A stretch of DNA of 59,168 nt, taken from positions 1-59,168 of the forward strand of contig JAUNJJ010000009.1 in assembly GCA_030533325.1 (NCBI GenBank). Direction: 5' to 3'. Below are positions 18,406 through 27,045 of the stretch, one piece after another. A model generated the notes under the pieces. It saw nothing but the letters and a program-made list of their open reading frames with translations. It had not been told where the DNA came from and made no database searches. The stretch's first letter is position 1. Each line of letters starts with the position of its first letter. The position numbers and the translations under genes are program-made. The DNA is from Oscillospiraceae bacterium (GTDB lineage: Bacteria > Bacillota > Clostridia > Oscillospirales > Ruminococcaceae).

Positions 18406-19155
18406 ATGATAAGTGTAAAATCCACAGCTGATTTAGCTAAAATGCGTGCTTCCGGTAAAATTGCCGGCGGTGCGTTGAAGCTGGTTGGCGAAAAAATTAA
18501 ACCTGGAATGACAACTATGCAGGTAAACAAGCTTGTACATGACTATATTGTACAGCGTGGTGCAAGGCCGTCATTTCTGAATTATGGCGGGTTTCCTGCC
18601 AGTGCATGTATATCTGTAAACAATGAACTGATTCACGGGATTCCTACTTCAAAACGCGTCCTTCGTGAAGGCGATATTGTAAGCGTTGATGTCGGAGCAT
18701 TTAAAGATGGTTTTCACAGTGACACATGCATGACTTTTCCGGTAGGTAAGATATCGGAAGAAGCTAAAAAACTCCTTGAAGTGACACAGGCAAGTCTTTA
18801 TGCAGGCATTGAAATTGCAAAGGCTGGTGTCAGACTTGGAGATATATCTCACACAATTCAGGAGTATTGCGAATCAAGAGGGTTTTCTGTAGTAAGAAGA
18901 TACTGCGGACATGGGGTTGGAAGACAGCTTCATGAAGATCCTGAGGTTCCAAACTACGGTGTTCCGGGACACGGTACAAGACTGGTTTCAGGTATGACAA
19001 TTGCCATCGAGCCGATGATTAATGCCAAAGGCGAGGGCGTAAAGGTACTTGAAAACGGATGGACTGTTGTTACAACCAGCGGATCTCTTTCAGCTCATTT
19101 TGAGCATACGGTAGCAATTACTTCAGAAGGTGCTGTTATACTGACACTGCCATGA
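18406..19155 (+). CDS. map: Methionine aminopeptidase type Ia
   Basis: The protein has 249 residues from the ATG at 18406; the alternative TTG-type start at 18391 lies within adk. The dimetal site ligands lie in SVDVGAFKDGFHSDTCMTFP (two Asp), GHGVGRQLHEDPEVPNYG (His), IEPM (Glu) and SAHFEHTVAI (Glu region). The enzyme removes the initiator Met from nascent proteins. No SEC-C zinc motif is present, so it is the short Ia form. Its stop overlaps the next reading frame. Confidence 0.97.
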   Translation: MISVKSTADLAKMRASGKIAGGALKLVGEKIKPGMTTMQVNKLVHDYIVQRGARPSFLNYGGFPASACISVNNELIHGIPTSKRVLREGDIVSVDVGAFKDGFHSDTCMTFPVGKISEEAKKLLEVTQASLYAGIEIAKAGVRLGDISHTIQEYCESRGFSVVRRYCGHGVGRQLHEDPEVPNYGVPGHGTRLVSGMTIAIEPMINAKGEGVKVLENGWTVVTTSGSLSAHFEHTVAITSEGAVILTLP

Positions 19156-19166
19156 TGGAGGATGTT

Positions 19167-19430
19167 GTGAAAATAATTGAAGGTACAGTCGTTAAGGCAA
19201 AGGCAGGACGTGATGATAAAAGAAATTTTGTCGTTACTGAGGTTTGCGGGGATGGCAGATATGTTCTGATAGCTGATGGCAAGACCAGAAAGCTTGATAA
19301 ACCTAAAAGGAAGAACATTAAACACCTTGCAGTATCAAACACTGTTATAAATCTTAATGAAATTACTGACAAAAAGCTTAAAATGATACTGAAAAACACA
19401 GATTTTTCAGTGAGTGAAAGTGAGGTTTAG
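19167..19430 (+). CDS. KOW-domain RNA-binding protein (L14e/L6e/L27e-like)
   Basis: This small basic protein starts with a KOW motif (IIEGTVVKAKAGRDDKRNF) and continues VLIADGKTRKLDKPKRKN. A gene of this type sits between map and infA in many Firmicutes and is thought to bind RNA or ribosomes, but its role is not established. I chose the GTG at 19167 (87 residues) because GGAGG lies five bases upstream; the ATG at 19152 would overlap the map stop and contain that ribosome-binding site. IF-1 follows after three bases. Confidence 0.85.
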   Translation: MKIIEGTVVKAKAGRDDKRNFVVTEVCGDGRYVLIADGKTRKLDKPKRKNIKHLAVSNTVINLNEITDKKLKMILKNTDFSVSESEV

Positions 19431-19433
19431 AGT

Positions 19434-19652
19434 ATGGCAAAGGAAGACGCAATTGAAGTTGAAGGTGTAGTAGTTGATGCTTTACCTAATACTTTATTCC
19501 GTGTGGAATTGCCTAACGGTCATAAGATTCTGGCCGGTATTTCAGGCAAATTAAGAATGAATTATATCCGTATAGTACCGGGTGATAAGGTAACCGTTGA
19601 AATGTCACCTTATGACCTGACAAGAGGCAGAATTACCTGGAGATGTAAATAA
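19434..19652 (+). CDS. infA: Translation initiation factor IF-1
   Basis: The 72-residue single OB-fold (S1-like) protein reads [20 protein letters not shown] and ends [14 protein letters not shown], as in nearly all IF-1 proteins. It occupies the A-site of the 30S subunit during initiation. It sits in the standard map-KOW-infA-rpmJ order. Confidence 0.98.
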   Translation: MAKEDAIEVEGVVVDALPNTLFRVELPNGHKILAGISGKLRMNYIRIVPGDKVTVEMSPYDLTRGRITWRCK

Positions 19653-19695
19653 TCCGGTAACCCTTTTTCTAACTATCAAATAGGAGGTATTTTCG

Positions 19696-19809
19696 ATGAA
19701 AGTTAGACCTTCAGTAAAGCCTATGTGCGAGAAGTGTAAGATAATTAAACGCAAAGGCAAAATAATGGTTATTTGCGAAAACCCAAAGCATAAACAGAGA
19801 CAGGGCTAA
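19696..19809 (+). CDS. rpmJ: 50S ribosomal protein L36, zinc-binding
   Basis: This 37-residue protein runs from the ATG at 19696 to TAA at 19807-19809, with TAGGAGGTATTTTCG upstream. It reads [20 protein letters not shown] and then [13 protein letters not shown]. The CxxC...C...H ligands mark the zinc-binding form. Confidence 0.97.
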   Translation: MKVRPSVKPMCEKCKIIKRKGKIMVICENPKHKQRQG

Positions 19810-19842
19810 TATTTAGTCCGCTAACGGAGGTGCAATTAGTTA

Positions 19843-20211
19843 ATGGCAAGAATAGCTGGTATTGACTTACCGAAGAACAAGAGAGTTGAAATCGCTCTTA
19901 CTTACATTTTCGGTATCGGCAACACAACTGCAAAGAAGATCTTAGCTGAAACAGGTGTTAATCCTGACACAAGAGTAAAGGATCTCACAGACGAAGATGA
20001 AAACAAGCTTCGTGAATACATCGACAAGAACATCAATGTTGAAGGTGACCTCAGAAGAGAAATCGCTCTTAACATCAAGAGACTTGTTGAAATCAACTGC
20101 TACCGCGGTATTCGTCATCGTAAGGGTCTCCCTGTAAGAGGTCAGCGTACAAAGACAAACGCAAGAACTCGTAAGGGTCCTGTTAAGACAATCGCTAACA
20201 AGAAGAAGTAA
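19843..20211 (+). CDS. rpsM: 30S ribosomal protein S13
   Basis: The 122-residue protein begins [20 protein letters not shown] with [13 protein letters not shown] and ends in the basic tail [20 protein letters not shown]13 contacts the P-site tRNA and forms intersubunit bridges with L5. First gene of the alpha-type block; ACGGAGG precedes it. Confidence 0.97.
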   Translation: MARIAGIDLPKNKRVEIALTYIFGIGNTTAKKILAETGVNPDTRVKDLTDEDENKLREYIDKNINVEGDLRREIALNIKRLVEINCYRGIRHRKGLPVRGQRTKTNARTRKGPVKTIANKKK

Positions 20212-20226
20212 GGAGGGAAATGAACA

Positions 20227-20625
20227 ATGGCACAGCAGAAGAAAAAAGTTACTGTTAAGAGACGCAGAGAACGCAAGAACATTGAAAATGGCGCTGTTCA
20301 TATCCAGTCCACTTTCAACAACACAATCGTTACAATCACTGACGTTCAGGGTAATGCAATTTCATGGGCAAGCTCAGGCGGCTTAGGCTTCAGAGGCTCT
20401 AAGAAGTCAACACCATTCGCTGCTCAGAACGCTGCAGAAGTAGCTGCTAAGGCTGCTATGGAACACGGTCTCAAGTCAGTTGAAGTTTACGTAAAGGGAC
20501 CTGGTTCAGGTCGTGAAGCTGCTATCAGAGCTCTTCAGACTGTAGGTCTTGAAGTAAAGATGATTAAGGATGTTACACCAATCCCGCATAACGGATGCCG
20601 TCCTCCAAAGAGAAGACGTGTATAG
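20227..20625 (+). CDS. rpsK: 30S ribosomal protein S11
   Basis: This 132-residue protein contains [40 protein letters not shown] and the end [15 protein letters not shown]. The asparagine-glycine (NG) in the C-terminal motif is the site of isoaspartate formation in other bacteria. S11 lies on the platform near the E-site. Confidence 0.97.
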   Translation: MAQQKKKVTVKRRRERKNIENGAVHIQSTFNNTIVTITDVQGNAISWASSGGLGFRGSKKSTPFAAQNAAEVAAKAAMEHGLKSVEVYVKGPGSGREAAIRALQTVGLEVKMIKDVTPIPHNGCRPPKRRRV

Positions 20626-20713
20626 TAACAAATATAATAACTGAGCTATAGTTTGCTTGGCGTCGAATACAATATTCAAATTCGATATTTTTTAAAAAAC
20701 GGAGGTAATAGCA
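20626..20713 (+). promoter_or_regulatory. Spacer before rpsD with a weak hairpin and T-run
   Basis: The 88-base gap contains TCGAAT...ATTCGA arms (about 20664-20684) followed by TATTTTTTA, which resembles a weak terminator or attenuator just ahead of the rpsD ribosome-binding site. S4-dependent control of rpsD is known in Bacillus, but nothing here proves such a leader. Confidence 0.3.
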
Positions 20714-21310
20714 ATGGCTATTAATAAAGAACCACTTCTTAAGAAATGTAAGTATTTAGGTATCAGCCCAATGGTTATGGGTGTTTCAAAGGACACAAAG
20801 CGTAAGGCTGATCAGGGTAACAGAAAGAAGCTTTCCGAATACGGAATGCAGCTTAAGGAAAAGCAGAAGCTTAAGTTTATCTACGGTGTACTCGAAAAGC
20901 AGTTCTACCACTACTTCGAAATCGCTGAAAAGCAGCAGGGTCAGGCTGGTACAAACCTTATCACAATTCTTGAATCAAGACTTGATAACGTTGTATTCAG
21001 AATGGGTCTCGCTACAACAAGACGTGAATCAAGACAGCTTGTTACTCACGGCCACTTCAGCGTAAACGGTAAGAAGATTGACATTCCTTCATATAGAATT
21101 AAGCCGGGTGATGTTATCTCACTCAGAGAAAACAGCAGAAAGAGCACAAAGTTCAAGGAAATCGTTGAACTTACAAACGGCAGAGTAGTTCCTCTCTGGC
21201 TTGAAGCTAACAAAGAGGATTTCTCAGCTAAGGTTGTTCGTATGCCTGTTAAGGAAGACCTTGACTATGAAGTAGAAGAGCATTTGATTGTCGAACTTTA
21301 TTCTAAGTAA
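20714..21310 (+). CDS. rpsD: 30S ribosomal protein S4
   Basis: This 198-residue protein contains the S4 RNA-binding domain: LESRLDNVVFRMGLATTRRE, then SRQLVTHGHFSVNGKKIDIP. S4 starts assembly of the 30S body and, with S5, controls fidelity. In Bacillus it represses its own gene. It sits inside the alpha block between rpsK and rpoA, the usual clostridial position. Confidence 0.97.
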   Translation: MAINKEPLLKKCKYLGISPMVMGVSKDTKRKADQGNRKKLSEYGMQLKEKQKLKFIYGVLEKQFYHYFEIAEKQQGQAGTNLITILESRLDNVVFRMGLATTRRESRQLVTHGHFSVNGKKIDIPSYRIKPGDVISLRENSRKSTKFKEIVELTNGRVVPLWLEANKEDFSAKVVRMPVKEDLDYEVEEHLIVELYSK

Positions 21311-21387
21311 TCTCCTGAGGTTTCTTAAAATAATGACGGTCAAACGACTAATTACTATTAATGTGATTGCGAAATAGGAGGGTTTTT

Positions 21388-22341
21388 ATGCTTGAAAGAA
21401 TAGAAAAACCGGAAATTGAAACAGTTGATCTCAAAAGTGACGGCAAGTACGGCAAGTTTGTACTGTCTCCGCTCGAACGCGGCTATGGCATTACACTTGG
21501 TAACAGTTTAAGACGAGTATTACTCTCCTCACTTCCTGGTGTTGCTGTAACATCAGTAAAGATTGACGGTGTTCATCATGAACTCTCAACAATTCCGGGT
21601 GTTAAAGAAGATGTTACTGAGATAATCCTTAGCATAAAAGGATTAACAGCCAAGCTGCACAGCGATGGTCCGAAGACAGTTTTTATCGAAGCTGAAGGTG
21701 AATGTGAAGTAACTGCCGGTGATATAAAGACTGATTCTGAAGTTGATATACTTGATCCGGGTATGCATATTGCAACACTTGGTAAGGACGCAAAGCTGTA
21801 TATGGAAATTACTCTTGACAGAGGCAGAGGCTATGTATCAGCTGAACGTAATAAGCAGATTATAAATATGCCTATTGATGTAATTGCTGTTGATAGTATA
21901 TATACTCCTGTTTTAAAGGTTAATTATCACGTAGAAGACACTCGACTCGGTCAGGTTACTGATTTTGACAAACTTACACTTGAAGTTTGGACAGATGGTA
22001 CAATTTCCGCCAAGGAGGCTATATCTCAGGCAGCCAATCTCCTCAACGAGCATCTAAAGCTGTTCATCGACCTTTCAGAGGATGCATGTATAGCTGAAGT
22101 ATTAGTCGAAAAAGACGATAAGGGTAAAGAAAAAATCCTTGAGATGACCATTGAGGAACTTGACTTATCGGTACGTTCGTTTAATTGTTTAAAGCGTGCG
22201 GGTATTAATACCGTTGACGACCTCATCAACAAGTCCGAAGAGGAAATGATGAAGGTACGTAATCTCGGTAAAAAATCTTTTGACGAAGTTAAGGAAAAAT
22301 TACAGTCACTTGGATTTGACCTTTCTTCCGAAGAAGAATAA
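21388..22341 (+). CDS. rpoA: RNA polymerase alpha subunit
   Basis: The protein has 317 residues from the ATG at 21388 (TAGGAGGGTTTTT upstream; the longer frame lacks a site). The N-terminal domain has [20 protein letters not shown], needed for dimer formation and assembly. The C-terminal domain has [20 protein letters not shown] and [16 protein letters not shown], the DNA UP-element and activator-binding module. Co-transcription with ribosomal genes couples polymerase and ribosome supply. Confidence 0.98.
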   Translation: MLERIEKPEIETVDLKSDGKYGKFVLSPLERGYGITLGNSLRRVLLSSLPGVAVTSVKIDGVHHELSTIPGVKEDVTEIILSIKGLTAKLHSDGPKTVFIEAEGECEVTAGDIKTDSEVDILDPGMHIATLGKDAKLYMEITLDRGRGYVSAERNKQIINMPIDVIAVDSIYTPVLKVNYHVEDTRLGQVTDFDKLTLEVWTDGTISAKEAISQAANLLNEHLKLFIDLSEDACIAEVLVEKDDKGKEKILEMTIEELDLSVRSFNCLKRAGINTVDDLINKSEEEMMKVRNLGKKSFDEVKEKLQSLGFDLSSEEE

Positions 22342-22403
22342 TCGTAAAACATTTTCATTGCTGGCATTCTGTCAGCGTCACTATAGAAAAGGAGTGAATT
22401 TCA

Positions 22404-22745
22404 ATGCCAGGTACAAGAAAGCTGGGTAGAACATCTGATCATAGAAAAGCTATGCTCAGAGCTATGGTTACTTATCTGCTTGAAAACGGCCAGATCGAAA
22501 CAACAGTTACAAGAGCAAAGGAAGTTCGTGCTGTTGCTGAAAAGATGATAACACTTGGTAAGAAGAATGACCTGCACTCAAAGCGTCAGGTTCTCGCTTA
22601 CGTTACAAAGGAAAGCGTTGTTAAGGATTTATTCGACAACATCGCTCCAAAGTATGCAGAAAGAAACGGTGGTTACACACAGATCATCAAGATCGGACCA
22701 CGTCGTGGCGATGCTGCAGAAATGGCTATCATCAAGCTTGTTTAA
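22404..22745 (+). CDS. rplQ: 50S ribosomal protein L17
   Basis: The 113-residue protein begins [20 protein letters not shown] and ends [20 protein letters not shown], both diagnostic. Last gene of the super-operon; a terminator follows 31 bases after the stop. Confidence 0.97.
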   Translation: MPGTRKLGRTSDHRKAMLRAMVTYLLENGQIETTVTRAKEVRAVAEKMITLGKKNDLHSKRQVLAYVTKESVVKDLFDNIAPKYAERNGGYTQIIKIGPRRGDAAEMAIIKLV

Positions 22746-22776
22746 TTCATTGACTGATTAAATAACTTATATAAAG

Positions 22777-22807
22777 ATCCCGGACATATTCTGTTCGGGA
22801 TTTTTTT
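22777..22807 (+). terminator. Intrinsic terminator of the ribosomal super-operon
   Basis: Arms ATCCCGGACA and TGTTCGGGAT (22777-22786, 22792-22801) pair with one G-U and a five-base loop, followed by six Ts. Confidence 0.9.
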
Positions 22808-22890
22808 ATGAATAAATATATGAAAAATATATTTTGGATATAAAAAGGATACATTCTGCTGTTATAATATAATTGAAAGGAGGAAAGACA

Positions 22891-23562
22891 ATGTACAGAT
22901 TGCTTCTTGTGGAGGATGACGGGGAAATAAGGGAGGTTATCACCGATTATTTTTCAAGGGCGTCGGATACAATGACTGTTGAGACTGCGCCGGACGGTCA
23001 GAGGGGACTGGAAATGCTCTATGAAAATGAATATGATCTTATTATGCTTGATGTTATGCTTCCGTACATAGACGGTTTCTCACTGTGTCGCGAAATAAGA
23101 AAGAAAAGCCCGGTTCCGATACTCTTTTTAACTGCAAGAGGCAGAGAAGAGGATATCCTGTACGGATATGAAAACGGATGTGATGACTATATTGTAAAAC
23201 CGTTCAGAATTGCAGAACTTATGGCAAAATCGAATGCACTTATCAGGAGGTCAAAGGGAATGGTGCGATCAGAAAAGCTTGTATGCGGCAGGATAGAACT
23301 TGATCCGCTTTGCTATACAGTTTATGTTTCAGGGGCACAGGCTGAACTTGCACCTAAGGAGTATGCTCTTTTGAAATATCTTATGGAGCACAGAGGAATG
23401 GCAGTATCCAGAGAGAGTCTTCTGAAATATGTCTGGGGATATGATTTCGACGGAAATGACAGAGTCGTTGATAATCATATCAAAAAACTCAGAAAACAGC
23501 TGGGAACTGCAGGTTTGCAGATAAAAACTGTTTTCGGCAGAGGATATAAGCTGGAAGAATAA
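22891..23562 (+). CDS. OmpR-family response regulator
   Basis: The protein has 223 residues from the ATG at 22891, eight bases after AAAGGAGG. The receiver domain (1-115) has the acidic pair VEDD, phospho-acceptor Asp54 in LIMLDVMLPYIDG, and the conserved Thr/Lys in LFLTARG and IVKPF. Residues about 130-223 are a winged-helix DNA-binding domain (ELAPKEYALLKYLMEH, VVDNHIKKLRKQL, GRGYKLEE). It partners the histidine kinase 15 bases downstream. The nearby phosphate transporter hints at a phosphate or envelope role, but the transporter has its own promoter, so this is conjecture. Confidence 0.93.
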   Translation: MYRLLLVEDDGEIREVITDYFSRASDTMTVETAPDGQRGLEMLYENEYDLIMLDVMLPYIDGFSLCREIRKKSPVPILFLTARGREEDILYGYENGCDDYIVKPFRIAELMAKSNALIRRSKGMVRSEKLVCGRIELDPLCYTVYVSGAQAELAPKEYALLKYLMEHRGMAVSRESLLKYVWGYDFDGNDRVVDNHIKKLRKQLGTAGLQIKTVFGRGYKLEE

Positions 23563-23577
23563 CAGGGGGAAGGAACA

Positions 23578-24918
23578 ATGAAAAAGAATAACAGCAGAAA
23601 CAGGACATTCAGGCCGGTAAAAAGAAAATCATTTGTAAGAATTTTCGCTGCAAAATCAGCTGTATATATTACAGCGGCAACTGTGTTTACACTGTTTTGT
23701 ATATTCTGTGCCGGTTTGTTTTTATCAACAGAGTTAAATACTCAGGCTAAAAATTGTTTTGAAGCTGCCTGTACAACAATTGAAAAAAGCAGTGAGTATG
23801 CATATATGACAGACAGTGATGTAACAGAAACCAGGCAGGTTTTTTTATCGGCTTTGGCAGTTAATTTTGAAGATGCATATGATTACAGATTTTACGAGGG
23901 ACTTACGGATGCTGCCTTTATATTGTCTGATGCAGATAACAACATAATTGCTGATTCAGAAGACGGCAGGAAGGCAGACAATGAAGTTCTGACAAAACTG
24001 AAGAACTATCAGCCTGATTTGAAAAGTGGCGGTTTTGATGTGGGTTGTGATATTTATTCAACTCAAACCTTAATGAAATTCGAACAGTATGCCTGCCATA
24101 TTTTTTCATTTGAAGGAAAAAAATATATTCTTACCGGAGTATTTACTTATAATTTCTGGAATTGGGGCGGGCTGGTTATTGTTCTGTATCTGATTTTTCT
24201 TGCCTTTGTCATTCTGGTTGCATATCTCAGAAGCAGAGTTGTGTATTCAGAGCTTAAGATGCTTTATTTTGCCGAGGATTACCGCAGAGAAATGACCGGC
24301 ACTCTTGCTCATGATCTGAAGAGTCCGCTTATGGCAGTGTCAGGATATGCGGAGAATCTTAAGGAAAATACAGTTCCGGAGAAAAATGAGCATTATATTG
24401 ATTCGATAATCAGGAATGTTGAGTACATGGACGGGATAATAAAAAATGTTCTTGAACTTTCAAAGCTTGAAAGCGGTTCTGTTAAATTAAAACCGGAAGA
24501 AACAGACCTGAGAGCACTGACAGAGGAACTTTTAAAAAAATACATAACAGAGACAGAAGAAAGAAATATATCAGTTAATTTAAGCGGTGAAATGAAGATT
24601 TTTGCGGACAGGGAAGTTATGAGCCATGCCATTGAAAATCTCATTTCAAATGCAGTAAAATACACTACTGAAAACGGCAGAGTGGATTTTAATTTTGAAA
24701 AGAACAGGTTTACAGCCGAGAATGACAGCGATGAGGTTTTAAACATTTCTGCAGATGAACTGTGGAAACCTTTCGTCCGGGGAGATGAAGCAAGAAGCGG
24801 CAAGATGGGAAGCGGACTCGGACTTACGATAGTAAAGAACGCTGCAGAGCAAAACGGAATGAGTATGAAAACGGAATATAAAGACGGTAAATTCCGCGTA
24901 ACACTTATATCATTATAA
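23578..24918 (+). CDS. Sensor histidine kinase (HisKA/HATPase)
   Basis: The 446-residue membrane kinase has helix 1 at about 26-52, an extracytoplasmic sensor domain (about 53-195), and helix 2 at about 198-222. The HisKA domain carries the phospho-acceptor His245 in TGTLAHDLKSPLMAVSGYA. The HATPase domain shows the N box AIENLISNAVKYT and a G2-type GSGLGLTIVKNAAEQ; the G1 box is degenerate (the usual DxGxG is replaced near NISADELWKPFVRGDEARS), though this is not rare in the group. No HAMP domain is evident. The sensor domain is unrecognised. It forms an operon with the response regulator and ends in a terminator. Confidence 0.92.
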   Translation: MKKNNSRNRTFRPVKRKSFVRIFAAKSAVYITAATVFTLFCIFCAGLFLSTELNTQAKNCFEAACTTIEKSSEYAYMTDSDVTETRQVFLSALAVNFEDAYDYRFYEGLTDAAFILSDADNNIIADSEDGRKADNEVLTKLKNYQPDLKSGGFDVGCDIYSTQTLMKFEQYACHIFSFEGKKYILTGVFTYNFWNWGGLVIVLYLIFLAFVILVAYLRSRVVYSELKMLYFAEDYRREMTGTLAHDLKSPLMAVSGYAENLKENTVPEKNEHYIDSIIRNVEYMDGIIKNVLELSKLESGSVKLKPEETDLRALTEELLKKYITETEERNISVNLSGEMKIFADREVMSHAIENLISNAVKYTTENGRVDFNFEKNRFTAENDSDEVLNISADELWKPFVRGDEARSGKMGSGLGLTIVKNAAEQNGMSMKTEYKDGKFRVTLISL

Positions 24919-24923
24919 CTTAC

Positions 24924-24954
24924 AAAAGCACATCGTATTCCGGTGTGCTTTTTA
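24924..24954 (+). terminator. Intrinsic terminator after the two-component system
   Basis: Twelve-base arms AAAAGCACATCG/CGGTGTGCTTTT (24924-24935, 24941-24952) with one G-U and a five-base loop, ending in Ts. Confidence 0.85.
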
Positions 24955-24987
24955 GATACAGAATTTAATTTCGTTGTCAGAAAATCG

Positions 24988-25016
24988 TTGAAATTTTTAT
25001 GAAATTAAGTTATAAT
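24988..25016 (+). promoter_or_regulatory. Promoter of the Na/phosphate cotransporter gene
   Basis: TTGAAA (24988-24993), 17 bases, TATAAT (25011-25016). The start codon is about 80 bases downstream of the expected transcription start. Confidence 0.7.
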
Positions 25017-25105
25017 ATATGTAAATATTCTGTAAAGTGCAGGATAGAATTTATCCTGAAAAAATATTATTATGATATTAAAGTTTTATAAAAAAGGAGA
25101 CAGAA

Positions 25106-26821
25106 ATGGACAGTAACTTGTTCTGTATACTTGCAGGCCTTACTTTTTTTATTTTCGGTATCAGTGAGATATCTCTGCGGCTTGAAAAAATCAAGGGCGG
25201 ACGTATTGAACGGGCGCTGAAAAAAGTCAATTCAAATCAGTTCCGGAGCCTTGCACTTGGTGCGGGGATAACGGTTGCCATTCAGTCATCAACGGCATTA
25301 ACGGAGGTACTTGTTGGTCTTGTAAACTCCGGAATAATGCAGCTCGGACAGACTATCGGGATTATGATGGGGTCAAATATCGGAACCACATTTACTTCAT
25401 GGATAACAGCATTATTCTGTACGGACTATAAACCGGGAATATTTCTTCCCTTTATAAGCATAATTGCATTTACCGGTATTATAATGAAGTTTGCGATGAA
25501 AAAAGACAGTCTGAACGATATCGGAACTGTATTTTTCTCAGTGGCCATGATTATATGCGGTATGGGGTATATGCAGAACGGATTTATGAATGCTGATATA
25601 CCGGAATTTACGGAGAATCCGGTTATATGCTTTGCTGCCGGAATAATAATCACAGCACTTCTTGGAAGTTCTGCTGCTTCTGTTGCTCTACTTCAGTCAT
25701 TTTCAGTTACCGGAATTCTTACTCCTGTTTCCGTAATCCCTATAATAATGGGGCAGAATATCGGTACCTGTATTTCAGCAGTTGTTTCAAGCAGGAATGC
25801 AAATAAAAATGCACGGCGCGTGTCTTTTGTCCATCTGTATTTTAATATAACAGGTTCAGCTGTTTTTGCGCTGGTTTTATTTATCCTCAGCCGGTTTACA
25901 GCTATTAATCCGGAAAATGTTTCTGTCAGTGCATTTTACATTGCAGCGATACATACCCTGTTTAATGTATTTACTTCGCTTATTCTTATACCGTTTTCAT
26001 CATATCTTGAAAAACTTGCAGTTCTTACAATCAAAGGCGAAGATAAACCGGAAGAGGAAAATGATCTGTTTCTCGATGAAAGACTGCTTAATACGCCTTC
26101 ATTTGCATTAATGGAGTGCAGAAGTTTCTCAGAGAAAATGGCACAGATTTCACTTGAGTCCTTCAGAGCAGCGATAGATAACATGAATGTTTTTGATGAG
26201 AAAAAAGCAGAATCTGTATTAAATCAGGAAGATATTATAGATGACTACGAGGATAAACTCGGAACATATCTTATAAAACTGTCGGGCTGTTCCCTTACAA
26301 ATGAAGACGCAGCTTCAGTATCCAGACTTCTTCACTGCATAGGAGATTTTGAGAGAATATCAGATCATGCAGCAAACCTTGTCAGCATCTCAAGAGAAAT
26401 GCATGAGAAAAACATTTCCTTCTCACACTCAGCCCAGATTGAAACCGAAATACTTGAAACAGCAGTTGCCGATATTCTTGATATGGCAGTAACAGCATTT
26501 GTAAACAATGATGCCGAACTTGCAAGAAAGGTTGAGCCGCTTGAAGAGGTAATTGACGGGCTTCGCATGGAACTTAAAAACCGTCATGTCCGCAGACTCC
26601 AGCAGGACAAATGCACAATAGAGCTTGGCTTTATTTTTTCCGATCTTCTTACAAATCTTGAACGTGTTTCAGACCACTGCTCCAATATTGCAGTATGCCT
26701 TATTCAGCTTAAGGATGAAAAATTTGACACTCACGAATATATAACCAATCTTAGGGTAAATGACAAGGAATTTCAGGAGATGAGATTCCAGTATGTAGAA
26801 AAATATGCTTTACCTGATTGA
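25106..26821 (+). CDS. Na/Pi cotransporter II-related protein with C-terminal PhoU-like domain
   Basis: This 571-residue protein has two inverted membrane halves with the family QSS motifs: GITVAIQSSTALTEVLVGLV in the first and LGSSAASVALLQSFSVTGIL in the second, and a matching GSNIGTTFTSW / GQNIGTCISAV pair. Residues about 350-560 are helical with PhoU-like repeats (DFERISDHAANLVSIS; NLERVSDHCSNIAVCL). Such proteins are thought to import phosphate with sodium, with the PhoU part binding metal and regulating. AAGGAGAC precedes the ATG. Monocistronic. Confidence 0.93.
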   Translation: MDSNLFCILAGLTFFIFGISEISLRLEKIKGGRIERALKKVNSNQFRSLALGAGITVAIQSSTALTEVLVGLVNSGIMQLGQTIGIMMGSNIGTTFTSWITALFCTDYKPGIFLPFISIIAFTGIIMKFAMKKDSLNDIGTVFFSVAMIICGMGYMQNGFMNADIPEFTENPVICFAAGIIITALLGSSAASVALLQSFSVTGILTPVSVIPIIMGQNIGTCISAVVSSRNANKNARRVSFVHLYFNITGSAVFALVLFILSRFTAINPENVSVSAFYIAAIHTLFNVFTSLILIPFSSYLEKLAVLTIKGEDKPEEENDLFLDERLLNTPSFALMECRSFSEKMAQISLESFRAAIDNMNVFDEKKAESVLNQEDIIDDYEDKLGTYLIKLSGCSLTNEDAASVSRLLHCIGDFERISDHAANLVSISREMHEKNISFSHSAQIETEILETAVADILDMAVTAFVNNDAELARKVEPLEEVIDGLRMELKNRHVRRLQQDKCTIELGFIFSDLLTNLERVSDHCSNIAVCLIQLKDEKFDTHEYITNLRVNDKEFQEMRFQYVEKYALPD

Positions 26822-26827
26822 TTTGTG

Positions 26828-26860
26828 TCCCGCAGATATGATTTTTCTGCGGGATTTTTT
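26828..26860 (+). terminator. Intrinsic terminator after the phosphate transporter gene
   Basis: Perfect nine-base arms TCCCGCAGA/TCTGCGGGA (26828-26836, 26846-26854), then six Ts. Confidence 0.92.
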
Positions 26861-26931
26861 ATTTATTAAATTTATATTAAAAATTAACTTAAATTTAGTA
26901 TGATTTTTTTTAAATTTCTGTCAGCATTCTA

Positions 26932-26960
26932 TTGACAACGTTTTCACAGTGTGATATAAT
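26932..26960 (+). promoter_or_regulatory. Consensus promoter of the GH74 gene
   Basis: A perfect -35 TTGACA (26932-26937), a 17-base spacer and a perfect -10 TATAAT (26955-26960). The strength of the core promoter fits control by a repressor rather than an activator; two operator-like palindromes overlap and follow it. Confidence 0.85.
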
Positions 26961-26988
26961 ACAAAACAGATAACTGAAAACGTTTACT
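26933..26988 (+). promoter_or_regulatory. Two LacI/CcpA-type operator-like sites around the GH74 promoter
   Basis: TGACAACGTTTTCA (26933-26946, overlapping the -35 and spacer) and TGAAAACGTTTACT (26975-26988, near the start of the transcript) each match the TGWAANCGNTNWCA consensus at 13 of 14 positions. Their CG centres are 42 bases apart, about four helical turns, so two repressor dimers would sit on the same DNA face. The regulator could be CcpA or a sugar-specific LacI homologue; it is not in the window. Confidence 0.6.
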
Positions 26989-27045
26989 GCAGATTGATAT
27001 TTCTGCAGAATTTAAGTGAAAATGTATTTGAAAGGAAGTGCAGTG

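Noticed and set aside
7120-22745. Many long frames on the opposite strand or in other frames of the ribosomal genes
   Set aside because: They mirror highly expressed genes of biased codon use, have no ribosome-binding sites and no recognisable protein sequence.
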